DNA from: Cannabis sativa
Lineage: Eukaryota > Streptophyta > Magnoliopsida > Rosales > Cannabaceae
Direction: 5' to 3'
Assembly: GCF_029168945.1 (NCBI RefSeq)
Contig: NC_083601.1
Location: 37,251,660 to 37,315,659 of the forward strand
Length of the DNA stretch: 64,000 bases
Part shown: positions 23,322 through 35,305 of the stretch, one piece after another
Layout of the letters: each line of letters starts with the position of its first letter
Numbering within the stretch: position 1 is the first letter of the stretch
Program-made: the position numbers and the translations under genes
The notes under the pieces: generated by a model
The model's input: only the letters and a program-made list of their open reading frames with translations
Database searches by the model: none
Told to the model about the DNA's origin: nothing

Positions 23322-24122
23322 TAGGGGTGAAAATCGATCGGTTATGATAGGTTTTTACAATTTATAACCGACCGGTGGGTTACGATTTATATTTTGCGAA
23401 AACCGTAATCGATCGTTTAGAAATTATAACCGTATAAAACTGACCCTACGGTTTTTAGCGGTTTTCGGTTTGGCGGTTTATTGCGGTTTTTGGCAGTGTT
23501 TTTAGTTTAACCATTTTCTATTTCAAAAACCGAAACCGAAACCGACTGCCGAATTCGGTGATGACGTGGAACAGGCTCAGTTTTAGGTATAGGCGAACTA
23601 GGTTTGTACTTAATAAGGGTGCACATCGCGTAAGTTTTAACGGATTTTGAGTTTTTGAGTTTAGGTTTTTCGAGTTCGAATTTTGGAATCTTGGAACCGA
23701 ACTTGCACATATGAAAATAGGGTTTTCAAGTTTTGGGTTCAGATAGGTTGGGTCGGGTTTCGGGTTAGACTATGGTTTTTTTTTTTAATATCACTTTTTG
23801 AACAAAAAAAACTATAAAATAATATAATTATACAATATAATTATTATATATACAGACATATTACATAAATTAACACATTAACAATTTAACACACACTCAC
23901 ATATTAACAATTAAATAAAACATATATTTAGATATAATATATATACATAAAAAATACTAACCGGGTTTCGGGTTTTGTGTTTTCAAAATATTAAATCTGA
24001 ACATGGCCTAGTACATAACTGGGTTACACCCGAATCGAGTGTACTAATATTGAAATTCGATTTTTTGGATTTTTTGCGTTTTAGGCCAGGTGGGTGAGTT
24101 TTGGGTTTAATGTGCACCCCTA
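23322..24122. mobile_element. Two nested hAT-like non-autonomous elements
   Basis: One begins TAGGGGTGAAAATCGATCGG at 23322 and is filled with CGGTTTT-type words; its far end is lost. A second lies at 23614-24122 with ends TAAGGGTGCACA and, reverse-read, TAGGGGTGCACA. TAGGGGTG ends are typical of plant hAT non-autonomous elements. Clean 8-bp duplications are not visible. No transposase is coded. Confidence 0.55.
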
Positions 24123-24835
24123 ATTAAAGCCTAGGACCCACCTAGCTTAGAGACCCAAAAAAAAATTCTCTTTTAAAGTTATATATTCTTTTATTAATTT
24201 TAAAACATATTATGTATTTTTTTAAATAAAGGCTCAAAATTTTATTTTTTTTTCATGACACATTATATTTTAGAGTCGGATCCTGGAGAGGAACTATAAT
24301 AGAAAATACAATTAGAGCTACAATAATAAAAAAAATTATTTTAATTTTTAAATTATTTTAGCTACATTTAAAATAGTTTTAGAATTTAGATGAAAATTTT
24401 AGAGCTTTTGTACGTAGGAAGAAATTAACCGTAGACCTAAGACTAGAGTTGACGTGGTAGTCAATGCACCTACCCAAAATTAGAGGCTCCAATTGTTTAG
24501 GAGCAAATCTACAAAGTACAAACATGGCGCGCGCGCGCGCCACAAGCCACTGCCTTACTCTACACTACTCTACTCTACTCTTAGTCTTACTAGTCAACCC
24601 ACAAATTTACAACACCCATTTATTCTTATTTTAATTTTAAACATTTCATAATCCATCACCTGACCCCTCCAACTCCCAAGTCAATCATTTATCAATAAAT
24701 ACGAAACAATTTCCCCACAATTTTCCATTCATCTTCGGAGAAGCTCGATACAGTCATTTAAATTATTAATAATGCATTATTGACTTGAATATATTATGCA
24801 AGAGAGTCTCTCATATATTTTATCCATTTGGATAA
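24123..24835. other. Spacer with a GC-alternating palindrome
   Basis: Moderately AT-rich DNA without a gene. The only notable site is the 16-bp GC palindrome at 24526-24541, listed separately. Confidence 0.4.
24526..24541. repeat. Perfect 16-bp GC palindrome
   Basis: GGCGCGCGCGCGCGCC is self-complementary and consists of alternating purine/pyrimidine apart from its ends. It stands alone in AT-rich DNA. Such runs can adopt left-handed DNA and are prone to slippage and methylation. Confidence 0.8.
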
Positions 24836-25032
24836 ATTAATTATGAGAAATGCTAAAGGAGTGGTGCCTAGCATCCTTCTACGTGTCAATATTATTATTA
24901 GTCCAACTAAGTATCAGGTTCCATATAATTTAATATAATAACTTTTAGGGAGCATCGCTAACCAATCGCAACGTGACATGTCGAGAAGGTGCTAAGCACC
25001 ACTGGTGCCTAATAGCCATGCTCATTAATTAT
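24836..25032. mobile_element. Mutator-like MITE with a perfect 9-bp duplication
   Basis: The 179-bp element 24845-25023 begins GAGAAATGCTAAAGGAGTGG and its reverse-read end is GAGCATGGCTATTAGGCACC. Past a small indel both arms continue with TGGTGCYTAGCA and a CTTCT..ACATGTCA-like stretch. It is flanked by the identical 9-mer ATTAATTAT at 24836-24844 and 25024-25032, the target size of Mutator elements. There is no coding capacity. A decayed relative is at about 4143-4395. Confidence 0.85.
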
Positions 25033-26218
25033 CTACCAAAATTAAAATTGATTGGTGGAAATTAAACAGATTTTTCCAATTAAAATTCATCATTATGATT
25101 AGATAGAATATACATAAATGGCTCTATATACTAACATAGATGCATCACGAATATGTTGATTTATCTTAGCATTGGTATCATATATAACAAATATTTAAAA
25201 CAATATTTTTTTTGATTGAATATTTAAAAAAAAAAATTAAAATATTAATATGCAGTAAAATTTAATTAATTTAAATTAAAAACATTGCTATTATATATAG
25301 GTAGTAGTATTTTGTGAATAGTTAATAATTTTCTATAATAATTATTAAATCAAATATATAAAATATAACATTTAATTATACTTATAATAATAAAAATATA
25401 TTATGGTAGTGTTAATATTACTATTACTAGTCCTTACACAATTTTTTATTTTATTTTTACTTCTTCTCTGTATATATCTCATTGTTTTAATGTGTCATCA
25501 TAACTATTAAAACGTGACGCATGCGCTATAGCGACAGATATGTATGTATGAGATCAATGCATGCATACGTTTAATTAGAATTGACCAATTCAAAAGGTTA
25601 AAATTAAAGGAAGATTACTAAAGACTCTTGTTTAACGAAAGTTCAAACAAAAACAAGGGGGAAGACAGTTTCCAGGTGGGTGCAGTGCAGACCAGTACTA
25701 ATTAAGGTCAATTAGTATTATATATACATAGTATATTTAATATACTATATATCTTAGTCCTTTTTCAGTTGGATCAAAAGCTAAAATCAATCCTCTCTAA
25801 CATGATTTTGGTTAAAATTATTGTTTTCTTTAACAAAAAATCAAGTATATATTATATTGTATTATTAATATTATATATATAAAAAAAAAAAAAAAAAAGA
25901 AGAGAAAAGTTAACACACACTTGAAGGTGTTAAACAAGTGCATTTTAATACAAGGTGACACGTGCATATATATATATTTATATTTGTAGGTTTGGTATCA
26001 CATATAGATATTTTGAGATATTGGCAACAAAATTACTTAAACTATACCCTTTGTAACACTGTACAGAGCATATTCTATATTGGTACACCATTTAACTAAA
26101 TTGGTATAGAATCTTCAAACTATTTCACTCTTATGACACCTAATTATGCACTAAATTTTATACTATTAATGGTGTTGAATTTTGAGTTTATATACTAATT
26201 TGGTGTACAACTTTTCCT
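25033..26218. other. AT-rich intergenic region, no gene seen
   Basis: Very AT-rich, with TA-rich microsatellite-like stretches and a 20-bp A run at about 25881-25899. No ORF with recognisable content. Confidence 0.4.
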
Positions 26219-26440
26219 ACTACAAAATATATTTTAGTGTCAGTGTTAAACTGACACTTATACCTATAGTGTCAGTTTTATAGAACTGACACCTATTCCA
26301 TATTGATAGAAGGTATAGTGTTTGGTGACGGTTCTAAACCGAGACTTTTCGACATTAGTGTGACTTATGGATATGCAATTTATTTTTGCACTATATGTCT
26401 CGATTTAGAACTGAGACCACAAAAAAAAAATTAATTCTGG
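26219..26440. mobile_element. Degraded CACTA-type terminus
   Basis: Begins CTACTACAAAATATATTTTAG, a decayed CACTACAAAA end, and is followed by short direct and inverted copies of GTGTCAGTT/AACTGACAC and of TCTCGATTTAGAAC, like the subterminal repeats of CACTA transposons. A partner right end was not found. Confidence 0.5.
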
Positions 26441-27271
26441 ACGAGTTTCAGCTATGTTCTACTTCTTCAAAGATTTACCACAATTATATTGAAATCAGGA
26501 TTCCCCACAATGAAACTCGGAACTAGATACAAAAACATCATCGTCGTCGTCCGCCTTAAGATCAACAATAATAAGCTTATCAAGTCGTTAACAATAAAAT
26601 AAAAAGAGAAAAAACTCTAACAACAACCTTAACTAATAAGGTCCAATATACCACCGGTTAAGCATCAAAGAATTTTAAAATTTACTAGATTTCCAAACCA
26701 AATGAATATTTGACAGAGTCTACTTATTAATGACTATCAGTCTATGATCTTCCAATAAAAATTGAAAAATATCAACCTCATTATTTAAATAATAAATAAG
26801 CGAAATAACACGAACTTTTGACACTCTATCACTAAGGATATTGGAGCACAAAACACACTGGTATTAATATATAGTAGATATGAGCGACAAAGAGAAAAGT
26901 TATGACACTCTTGCAAGTTTTGCTTGACTCATACGACAAAATACCAACTACCCAAAAGAGAACAAATGATCCTCGCTAGTCTTCAAATCAATAACAACTC
27001 CTACTAATCTAGTGCAAGAAGACTATTATTAAAATAATAAAATAAATCAAAATAATGAAAACTATTGCAAACGAAATTAAAAATACCTAACAAATAAAGG
27101 ACATGACAAAATTGTGTACCAGACTATTACCAGACACCCCCTTTTGACAATGATTGATCCCTCTCTTCTCAAACAAAGCAACCTGATCACCAAAGCATTG
27201 CCCTAAACCGTGTGAACCCCAATCAATAGATAACACCTGAACTTCCATCGAAGACTCAACGGAGCACAAAT
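26441..27271. other. Decayed interspersed repeat, left part
   Basis: Base composition and word use differ from the pure AT spacers, and the minus strand has a short open frame at 27087-27269 (SIDWGSHGLGQCFGDQVALF). The same kind of sequence resumes at 28509 beyond the CACTA insertion, so both sides were probably one unit. The family was not recognised. Confidence 0.3.
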
Positions 27272-27976
27272 CACTACTACAAAAATGATCTTTTGCTTCA
27301 GTTTTTAAGTGACATATAAAAAATTTGCATTAATTGATATAACCGATGGTATAATCGTAGATGCAAATAATCTTATTTTTTGCTTCACGTAGTAACCGAC
27401 GCTAAAAGACTTTAACTTCGGTTCATAACCGAAGCAAATAGTAATAGACTGATGCAAATTAGTTTTTTGCTTCAGTAATGAACCGAAGTAAAAGAGTTAA
27501 AAAAATCAGAACCACCACCACCACACCCCATTGAACCACCACAAATTTAAAAAAAAAATATATATATGAAACCAAAACCATATTCAGGTTACAATCCCAA
27601 GCCAACAGATTTGAGAAGAAAATTAAAATAAAAACAATATTCATGAACATAATAACAAAAATACAATTAAACCTAAAAAAATTATACAAAATACAACCTA
27701 ATTTTTTTTTTTTTGCTACTGCCATGAAAAAGCTCCATCAACCTAAAAAATTAAAAGAAAAATATGAGAATGATTAAGAGAAAGAGGGAGAGAGAATAAT
27801 TTCAGTAAGAGATTAGGAGAGAGAGAAAGAGAAAAAAAATGAGATGCTTACCTATACGTGACGATGGAGGGAGGAGGAGGATGGTTTCATAGTCATAGAG
27901 TGGGCGGAGCAAGCTCTGTTCGAATGGAGCAAGTGCGTAGAGTCGACGATGAGGGCGGAGCTCGAATACACACACA

Positions 27977-28070
<94 letters not shown>

Positions 28071-28508
28071 AGGGTTGGGCGGTGGGTGGTGGTTTTTCAA
28101 AATGGATAAGAAATGGGTTGGGTTGTGTTAGGGTTTCACAAGTTAATTTCGAAATAGGGAGGAAATGAGTTTCAATGTGAATGAAATTTGGGGTTATTAT
28201 ATTTAGATACAAAAATTAAATCTTTTTGCTTTGGTAGATAACAGTCGCAAATATTTTAACCTCTTTCTTCAATCGAAGCCAAAGAAATTAGTGTCTTTTT
28301 TTCACCGAAGTAAAATGTAAAAGATAATTTCTAAAATTTTCACTTTTTCTCGATTTTTCTTTTAGCATCGGAGTAACAGCTGACACTAATTGATTTCTTT
28401 TAGCTTCAGTTATCCTCTAAAGCATAAAACCTCCGCCTATTTTTTGTGTCGGTCAACTATTTTGGGTAGACGCGTTGACCAATGCAAATTAAGCTTTTTG
28501 TAGTAGTG
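27272..28508. mobile_element. 1.24-kb non-autonomous CACTA element
   Basis: The ends are identical 14-bp inverted repeats CACTACTACAAAAA (27272-27285) and TTTTTGTAGTAGTG (28495-28508). Subterminal direct copies of TTTTGCTTCAGTT-like words occur on both sides. Flanking triplets are AAT and AAC, a 2-of-3 match to a 3-bp target duplication. The interior has no transposase; it contains the CA and GA microsatellite at 27968-28064. Confidence 0.85.
27968..28064. repeat. (CA)n(GA)n compound microsatellite
   Basis: A 12-bp AC run is followed by an uninterrupted 84-bp AG run (42 dinucleotides, 27981-28064) and then a G run. It lies inside the CACTA element. The open frames across it on both strands are artefacts of the dinucleotide repeat. 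Confidence 0.97.
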
Positions 28509-29000
28509 AACCTTACCTCCAACCCACATACATCGCAGTCAAGAGATCAAACAAGATATACCACCGAAAAGCCTCTGGGAGCACCATAACCATCTCAGAT
28601 TCTTAGCATATGATCCCCAACGAAAGTGATCCCAGCCGACTAAGAAGAGCCAAATGATACTGCAAAGGTCCATGGATTCGCTGAGCGACACCCCACAAAT
28701 CTACCCCAAAACAAAACTACACAATGCCATTGAAAACTGGAGGATAAAAAATCAATTGTCAAAGGGAAATCTTAAAAATAATAAAAGAACCCAACCATGA
28801 AATTCCCTATCAGAGAATCAGACATTACTCCTGACCAGAGCTCAACTAGAGCCCAAAGAAGGCTGACGAGCCCTGGTCGGAGCAAAAAAAAATTGAAACA
28901 AGCGGCTAGTAGAGTGAGATAATCTAGCAAAAAAAATTTGAGATTTTTTAGAAATTACTTAAGAATATTTCATATACTGCATTTCCCATTTTTCTTTATC
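28509..29000. other. Decayed interspersed repeat, right part
   Basis: Continues the sequence type of 26441-27271 after the CACTA insertion, with patchy minus-strand frames and stops. No conserved domain could be recognised. It ends near 28990, where ordinary AT-rich spacer resumes. Confidence 0.3.
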
Positions 29001-30416
29001 GTGAAAAATTTAACACAACATTTGAAATTTATATTAGATATGGTCTTAATTAATTAATATACATAAAATATTACTTTATAGTACTAGACAACATATCTGT
29101 TGGCCACTTGGTGTTATATATGTAACATGACATAATTTTCAAGTGTTAAAAATAATAATACTACGTACCCATTATATCTAATGAAATGATTTCACATTAT
29201 TGAAATTAAAGGTATGATTACGAGTTATAATTAACAATAGGCGCTTTTCATTAGGTTAGTCTCTTTTAGAAATGTCAAGGGGCGCACATATATATTTGGC
29301 CATTCATGATCATCTGGTTTTGTTGAAGTTTGTTGGCCATTCAGATATAGAGTGCATGAGGCTTCTCGTGTGGAAAACATCAAATAATGATGTGAACATT
29401 ACCATGCATTTAATTATTTTATAAAGTAATTAATTTAATGTAATAATCAATAAGATAGTTTAGTTATATATATATAGTTTATACACATTTACATTGAAGT
29501 GATCGATTATTTACTAACTTATAATTCTGCTTTGTTTTGTAATGGGAAGATTCTAATTGAAATGCTTGTAATAATACAGCAATTGTTTAGAATTTTATAC
29601 TTTTATTATTATGGTACTTTTCTTCCTTCTTTAATTTTCTCTCCGTCTTATGAGTCAAGTCGATCGATATACTCAATCTATGTTCTCTTCACACCATGCG
29701 CGCGGATAAAATATGTATGTTAGGTTCCATCCCTTTTAATGTTACACTATGTTGTATTATAAACTATATAATACTGTGTTGAATTATATTATATTATGTA
29801 ATATTATATTAAGATAATATTATACTTAATATTGATATGTAAGTTATAACTACTATAAATTTGAACAGGCCTCATATGATCACATTGAGCTCCTATACCT
29901 CGTATCTTGAATTCGTACTCAAGCTCAGACCCTAACTTTGGACACGACACGAACTCAGACCCCAACTCAAACTCGAAGATCCAAACCCCAACTTGGATCC
30001 TAATCCCAACCCGGCTCCTAAAATCTCGAAGCTTATTCCCTAACCTTATAACTACTTTATGTTATATTCTAATAAACAATAGTAATTTGTTCAATTTAAG
30101 CATTTTAATTATAACTTTAAATTATACAAGATAAAATAAATATGATGTCAAAATAATTTTAATAAAGAAAATATTACAAATATTGGTTGTGTTGTGATTG
30201 TAATTTAAACAAAAATGAAGATCAAGCCGAAAATTCAGTCAACATGCAGAAAAAACTTGATATTTTACACGTAAATCCGTAAATTGCTTGTTACTTGTAG
30301 CCACCTAAGGAGAATATTGATAGCTTGTGAAAAATTAGTGTCTCATAATATATTAAATCAATTTAAATGTGTTTTTCTAAAAACAAGCGTAGGATTATAT
30401 TATAATAAATAATTAA
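29001..30416. other. AT-rich spacer with a DNA block rich in AACYCNGAC words
   Basis: Mainly AT-rich. Between about 29880 and 30035 there is a block of repeated CTCAGACCC/CCCAAC-like words resembling in style the GC-richer core of the element at 15.9 kb. This suggests a related non-autonomous transposon, but no inverted ends were found. Confidence 0.35.
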
Positions 30417-30685
30417 AACTAGACCTCCTGGTCGTTACATAAAATGTTTGCCGGTACAGAATTGATCGGGATCGATCCATAAACCTGGTGGGTAAAAGTC
30501 CACTTAGCGACATTGTGTGCCGCAAAATTACAGTTTCTACTAATATTAGAAAAAGTACAACACATGAAAGAAGGAGAAGACTTAGAACAAAAGGAGACAT
30601 AGTTCTCTCTAGAGCCCAATGGGACGCCTTCCCATTGAGAGCGTTGATTACTAGCCTCGAGTCAATCTCCACAATAACATAATTA
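30417..30685 (-). pseudogene. LINE RNase H-like remnant
   Basis: The minus strand reads VEIDSRLVINALNGKASHWAL in one frame. After a shift near 30610 it continues as NISRNCNFAAHNVAKWTF and GSIPINSVPANIL. This is the RVT_3 RNase H order: catalytic DS on strand 4, then R..N..AH..A.W and the terminal P. It is an isolated, frameshifted fragment. Confidence 0.65.
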
Positions 30686-31164
30686 TATAACTTAACTTAT
30701 TAATTTAAATGTGTTAACATAACTTATTAATTTTCTTAAATATTATCATGTTGATAATTTTTTTTTCTTAAAATATTCAAATTAATTGATGTATTTTAGT
30801 ACATTATAGTATATCATTTTTAACATAAGATCTTATTTCACCTAATGACGGCGAAATGACTCAGTCACTACCCCTATTTTTGATCCAAAAGTCTATTTTT
30901 TCAATTTTTCTAAGGAAATATTAGTAAAGGGTCAAATTACTTTTCTTATCTCTGATTCGGTCAACCCAATGTATTTTGAGTAAAAAAAATGAAGTATCCT
31001 ATTATTTTCTCTCTCCTTTCCAACATCCTTCCCCTCCTATAGATGTCAATATAAAAGCCACTGCTAGAGGGAAACCTCAAACCAGACTCAGAGCTCATTT
31101 CATAATTTAATTTTCCCTCTCTCAAAACAAAATTAGAAATTCATTTCAACAAAATTCCCTCACT
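30686..31164. promoter_or_regulatory. Upstream region of BAP-like copy C
   Basis: AT-rich at first, then CT-rich from about 31010, with a possible TATA-like ATATAAAAG at 31049-31057. It precedes BAP-like copy C. No element was identified with certainty. Confidence 0.35.
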
Positions 31165-31260
31165 AGTTTTTTTTTTTTATCAAGAAAAGATTTTTATTAA
31201 TCAAACAAACTGATTACAAACCAAAAAACAGAGCCAATTTTCCACCCTATTACCTTGTAA
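31165..31260 (-). mobile_element. LINE 3' end in the leader of BAP-like copy C
   Basis: A T12 run followed by ATCAAGAAAAGATTTTTATT, read on the minus strand, is an AATAAAAATC...TTGAT end with a poly(A) tail, the form of plant L1 3' termini. It lies 20-120 bp upstream of the BAP copy C start codon. No target duplication was resolved. Confidence 0.45.
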
Positions 31261-31281
31261 AGAAACTATATACAAATATAT

Positions 31282-31872
31282 ATGGCGAAAATATTCTCTT
31301 CTCCATCGCGAATAATAGAATTCACAATCTTATCTGGAGAAAATCTTCGAATTGATGGGAGATGGATCAAGAAAAATTCCTTCGTCATTATTAGGCCATC
31401 AGAAGGAGGAAACGATCACTTCAGAACGACGGAGATTGATACCCAAGGTGGAAGTTACCCAAAGTGGAACGAAAAACTCGTACTCGAATTGCCGGCTCAA
31501 TCGCCGGCGGTGAGTATTGAAGTTTACTGCAAAACTGTGTTCGGGAATAGACTCGTCGGTGTTGCAAGGGTGCCGGTTTCTGACTTTTCAGGCGGGTATG
31601 TGCCGGAGAATTACTTGCATTTCTTGAGCTACAGACTGAGAGATCAAAAAGGCGAAAGGAATGGGATTGTTAATATTTCTGTGAGAACGAAGGTTCCACT
31701 TCCACTTCCACTTCCTCTTTCAGTTCCACCCACCCCAACTGAGTACTCCTCTTGTTCGGCGTCGGCTCCTCTGGTTGGTGTTCCGGTGGGGAATAATAGC
31801 TTTAGTGGTGGCGTTGTCACAGGGATTCCTGTATGGTGTGCTTCTCATGATCAAAGAAGATTTAATAACTAA
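31282..31872 (+). CDS. C2-domain protein, BON1-associated (BAP)-like, copy C
   Basis: Single-exon gene of 196 residues on the plus strand, inverted relative to copies A and B. The C2 domain spans about residues 10-135: IEFTILSGENLRIDGRW, KKNSFVIIRPSEGG, TEIDTQGGSYPKWNEKLVLELP, IEVYCKTVFGNRLVG, VPVSDFSGGYVPENYLHF and SYRLRDQKG. A linker with a PLPLPLPL run (about residues 139-147) follows, and the tail GGVVTGIPVWCASHD is the closest of the three to the BAP1 tail as remembered. The gene is intact and intronless. Its leader may include LINE-derived sequence. Confidence 0.91.
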   Translation: MAKIFSSPSRIIEFTILSGENLRIDGRWIKKNSFVIIRPSEGGNDHFRTTEIDTQGGSYPKWNEKLVLELPAQSPAVSIEVYCKTVFGNRLVGVARVPVSDFSGGYVPENYLHFLSYRLRDQKGERNGIVNISVRTKVPLPLPLPLSVPPTPTEYSSCSASAPLVGVPVGNNSFSGGVVTGIPVWCASHDQRRFNN

Positions 31873-32200
31873 TAATAAATAGGAAAATTAATGTACTTTT
31901 TAGATTAGGAATATTTAAGTTAATATTATTATGTACAATTGTACATGTTCGAGTGAATAATAATGGAATAATTTGAAGACAAATAATTAATCAAATACAG
32001 AAAACATAATTAGTTGGGTTATTCTTATATTGTATGTCTTTTATTTTTTTTTTCTCTTTAATCATGTGTACTAAATTAGTACCCATATAATTGAGAGCAT
32101 TGCTAGAGGCATGAATTATTGGTGTCGTGTCTCATTTAATTAGTTAGCAAAATTATATATAATTATTAAATTAAATAATCAGTGCTATCATACTAGATTT
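31873..32200. other. 3' side of BAP-like copy C
   Basis: AT-rich, presumed 3' UTR and spacer. GAGCATTGCTAGAGGCATGA near 32095 recalls the start of the 24.8-kb MITE family but no second end is seen. Confidence 0.35.
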
Positions 32201-32725
32201 TAGGGGTGTTGATGAAGCCGTTTAAATTGCATGCACCGTTAAAAAAAATGCTTTTTGAAATTTGTTGCGGTGCCGATGCGGTCGTAGTTTAAATTTTTCT
32301 TAAATCGTGCACTACGGTGCAGTTTGTGGTTTTAAATTGTTAATATGCGGTTCAAACTGCACCACACTACACATTATAAAAATACTAATTTTTCTATTTA
32401 TTTAGGTGCAATATGTGAATGCCCAACCTAAAGCCTACGTACTAATAATTGTATAATTGAAACTTATATTTTTTTTCATATTTATTTTTAAGCCTTACGG
32501 TATTTTTGATAAACTTTGCTTAAGCTTTATTGTATTTGTGATAGTTTAATTATTGGTGATAATCCAAACTGCAAAACCACACCGCACTGTACCGCACCAT
32601 TTTTTGCAGTGTGATTTTTTAGCTTCGAGGTGCGAGTGCGGTTTGGGAAATTAGAAAAACCTCATATGCGAGTTGATTTGAAAAAATAGTCAAAAACCGC
32701 ACCACTCACACTGGAAATACCCCTA
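32201..32725. mobile_element. hAT-like non-autonomous element
   Basis: Begins TAGGGGTGTTGATGAAGCCG and ends ATACCCCTA, so the tips are inverted TAGGGGTRT. The interior is rich in GCGGTG/CACCGC words on both strands (GCGGTGCCGATGCGG left, AACCGCACCACTC right). Flanking 8-mers match only partly. No ORF is present. Confidence 0.6.
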
Positions 32726-35305
32726 ATAAATTCAAAACTCATCAATTAAGTGTAATTAAGTGTGATGAGTTACTTACTAGGAAGTCCTAAAAACTCACAT
32801 GTTAATTATGTCATTTTTTTGTTAGTAGAAACAGTTGAAGATGCATATTATTTGTACATTGGAAAAATAAAAATTCATTCTATTCTTTTGTTTAGTTGTA
32901 TGTTAAAGTATTGGAATATTATTCCAATAAAATGGTATTTCTACTATTTTGATGGAATGACTATTTCATTTTAAAATAGAAGGAAAGAACATTCAAATAC
33001 AAGATTAATTGAAGAAAAAAAAATTAATAATTTTTTTATTAATTTTTTTTATATATATTTTAAATTTTATTCTATTTCATTCTTATTTCAATTTTTATTC
33101 TTACTGTTGTTCCTATAGTAGATGTCACATTAATTTTAAAATATTTTTTTTTGGGCAAATTAATCCTTGAATTTGTAAATTTTGGCACGATGAGAACGGA
33201 TCTATTACCGGTGGAACAAATCCGCCTACTATTACGTGTCGACATACTTAGCAGCAATATGAGATATATGAACATTTATAGCAGCAATATGAGACTTGAG
33301 CATTATTCATTAATGATATATATTGAAAATGTGGTAGCAATTATTTTATATTTAGTGGAATCAGAATAGATGCAAGTAGACTGTCTTTTATTATGTTGTG
33401 GATGATAGTTCATGTAGTTTGTTTTTTTTTTTCCTTTAATAAAAAAAATGGAATTGAAAAACTGGTAAAGCTTACAAAATTGTTGAAGTTTGACTTCAAA
33501 ATTAATCACGGGCGCCGCCAACGGCATTAATTGACTTTGGTAATAACAAAATATATAAAAGAGAGTTATCTAATTAGAATTTAGAACGAGCTAGCGTGGA
33601 TCAGATTTGTCATGCATATTGCACGTGAACTATAATTTAATCCTGCCGTCCAAAACGTGTAATTTGTTTTTGCGAAAGTAGCTAGGAAAAATAATTATTA
33701 ATATTATTTTATTTTAAACGTTTGATTATGTTGAAACAAAAATTATTTTTATCTCAAAACAAACAACAAAAAAAAGGAAAAATTATTTTGTTTTATAAAT
33801 TGAGAAAGTAGGATATTGAATTAATAAAAAAAAAAAACGATTGAATAACTTATTTGGAAATAAGTAATTAGAAGTGGTCATTAAATAAGTTTCCTTCTCC
33901 CAAAAAGAAAAAAGAATAAAATAGAAATATGTAATTAAATTTCATCTTATTATATATTATTAAAAATTTCAAATATACTATAAGATAATACTTAAATAGA
34001 GTCACCAAAAATATTTGTACATACAATTTTGTTTTTATTATCTGTCATTCTATTATTTTATACCAATAATTAATTAATTTTCTTGATATTATTTTTATTT
34101 TATTTTTTTTTGAATAATTTCATGACCACTAATAAAAAAAAGTTAATGTATTCAACATTGTCCTTTAACCTTATTTACTAAAAAATCTTCATATGAAATA
34201 TCTTACACGTGGTAAACTTTATTTTTTAAGAAACACTTTTACAATATTTTTGTTTAATGTATAGTGAAACTTGGACATTGAACTTGAGAAATTAATGGTC
34301 GTCAAAGATCATCCTTTGATATATTACAATAGAGACAAAAAAAAGTTTATCGACTTAGCCTAAATAATTATTAGTTTTTTAAAGTCTAAAATTACTCCAT
34401 TGGGAGGTTATTGTGCTCTAATTGGCTAGATGTGATTATACTATCAACTTTTACATTTATAAGATAGTGATTGTCAATTTGTTTTCTTTTAAAAAATTTG
34501 CTCTTTTTGCTCTTCTTTATATTTTCTTAAGTTTCAGTACAAGTTGACTGACTTGTATTACAAAATAACTAGTAATAAGTTACCAAATCAATGTGATATG
34601 GGTGTGTTATTTTCTCTCTTTTTCATATGTAGATGATAAAAAAAGATGAGATATAAAAAATTATTAGAATTTCTTAATTGCATCGATTGATAAACAAAAT
34701 ATATATATGTTAATACAACATAAGCAACCTTCAAGTGAATAATATTTATCGAAAACTATGCTAACATAGTCATACGAACTATGGTAAAACAAATTAGTGT
34801 TATTTGATTAATTAATTGTATAATCAAATGTATTTAAAACCTTAATTTTGTATGTTCAATGTGTTCTTCAATCATTAAACTTACTGGGAATGTATATTGG
34901 GATGATGTAATATGGCAGGATGGACTTTGAAGATAGAATTAAGAACCAAGTTAACGTCGATGGTAATGATGAAAGTAATAGTTCTACTACAAAAGTAGAG
35001 GAAGGTAAATGTGTCACTCTCACAAAAAATATGGAATGGCATAATTTAGTAGAGAATATTGGCCTATCTTCAAATGTTGAGGAAATAAGGAGGGATATGT
35101 TATATTAGGGAAACGTTTTCAAAGTTCGGATGAAGAAAAAACTTCATTGTTAGCTACTCAAAATTTATGAGATTTGGTGTATGAAAAATGTAGTTGAGGA
35201 AGGGTGTGAATGGTAATTTCAATAGGTTACTCGAATGGGTTTGCTCAAGAGAAGAGAAGCGAAATTATTGACTTGTATCACAAAATTATTCAAAAAATAA
35301 TAAAA
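32726..35305. other. AT-rich intergenic region, no gene seen
   Basis: About 2.6 kb of AT-rich DNA. A GCAGCAATATGAGA word is repeated at 33250 and 33281. A 62-codon frame at 34920-35108 (hydrophilic, Asn/Glu-rich) has no recognisable domain and is not accepted as a gene. Confidence 0.4.

Noticed and set aside
27802..28212. Overlapping frames on both strands across the GA tract
   Set aside because: They are Ser/Leu or Arg/Glu dinucleotide-repeat translations inside a CACTA element; no domain and no codon bias.
34920..35108. Plus-strand 62-codon frame, Asn/Glu-rich
   Set aside because: No domain, no splice continuation and in AT-rich spacer; a transposase remnant was considered but no motif supports it.
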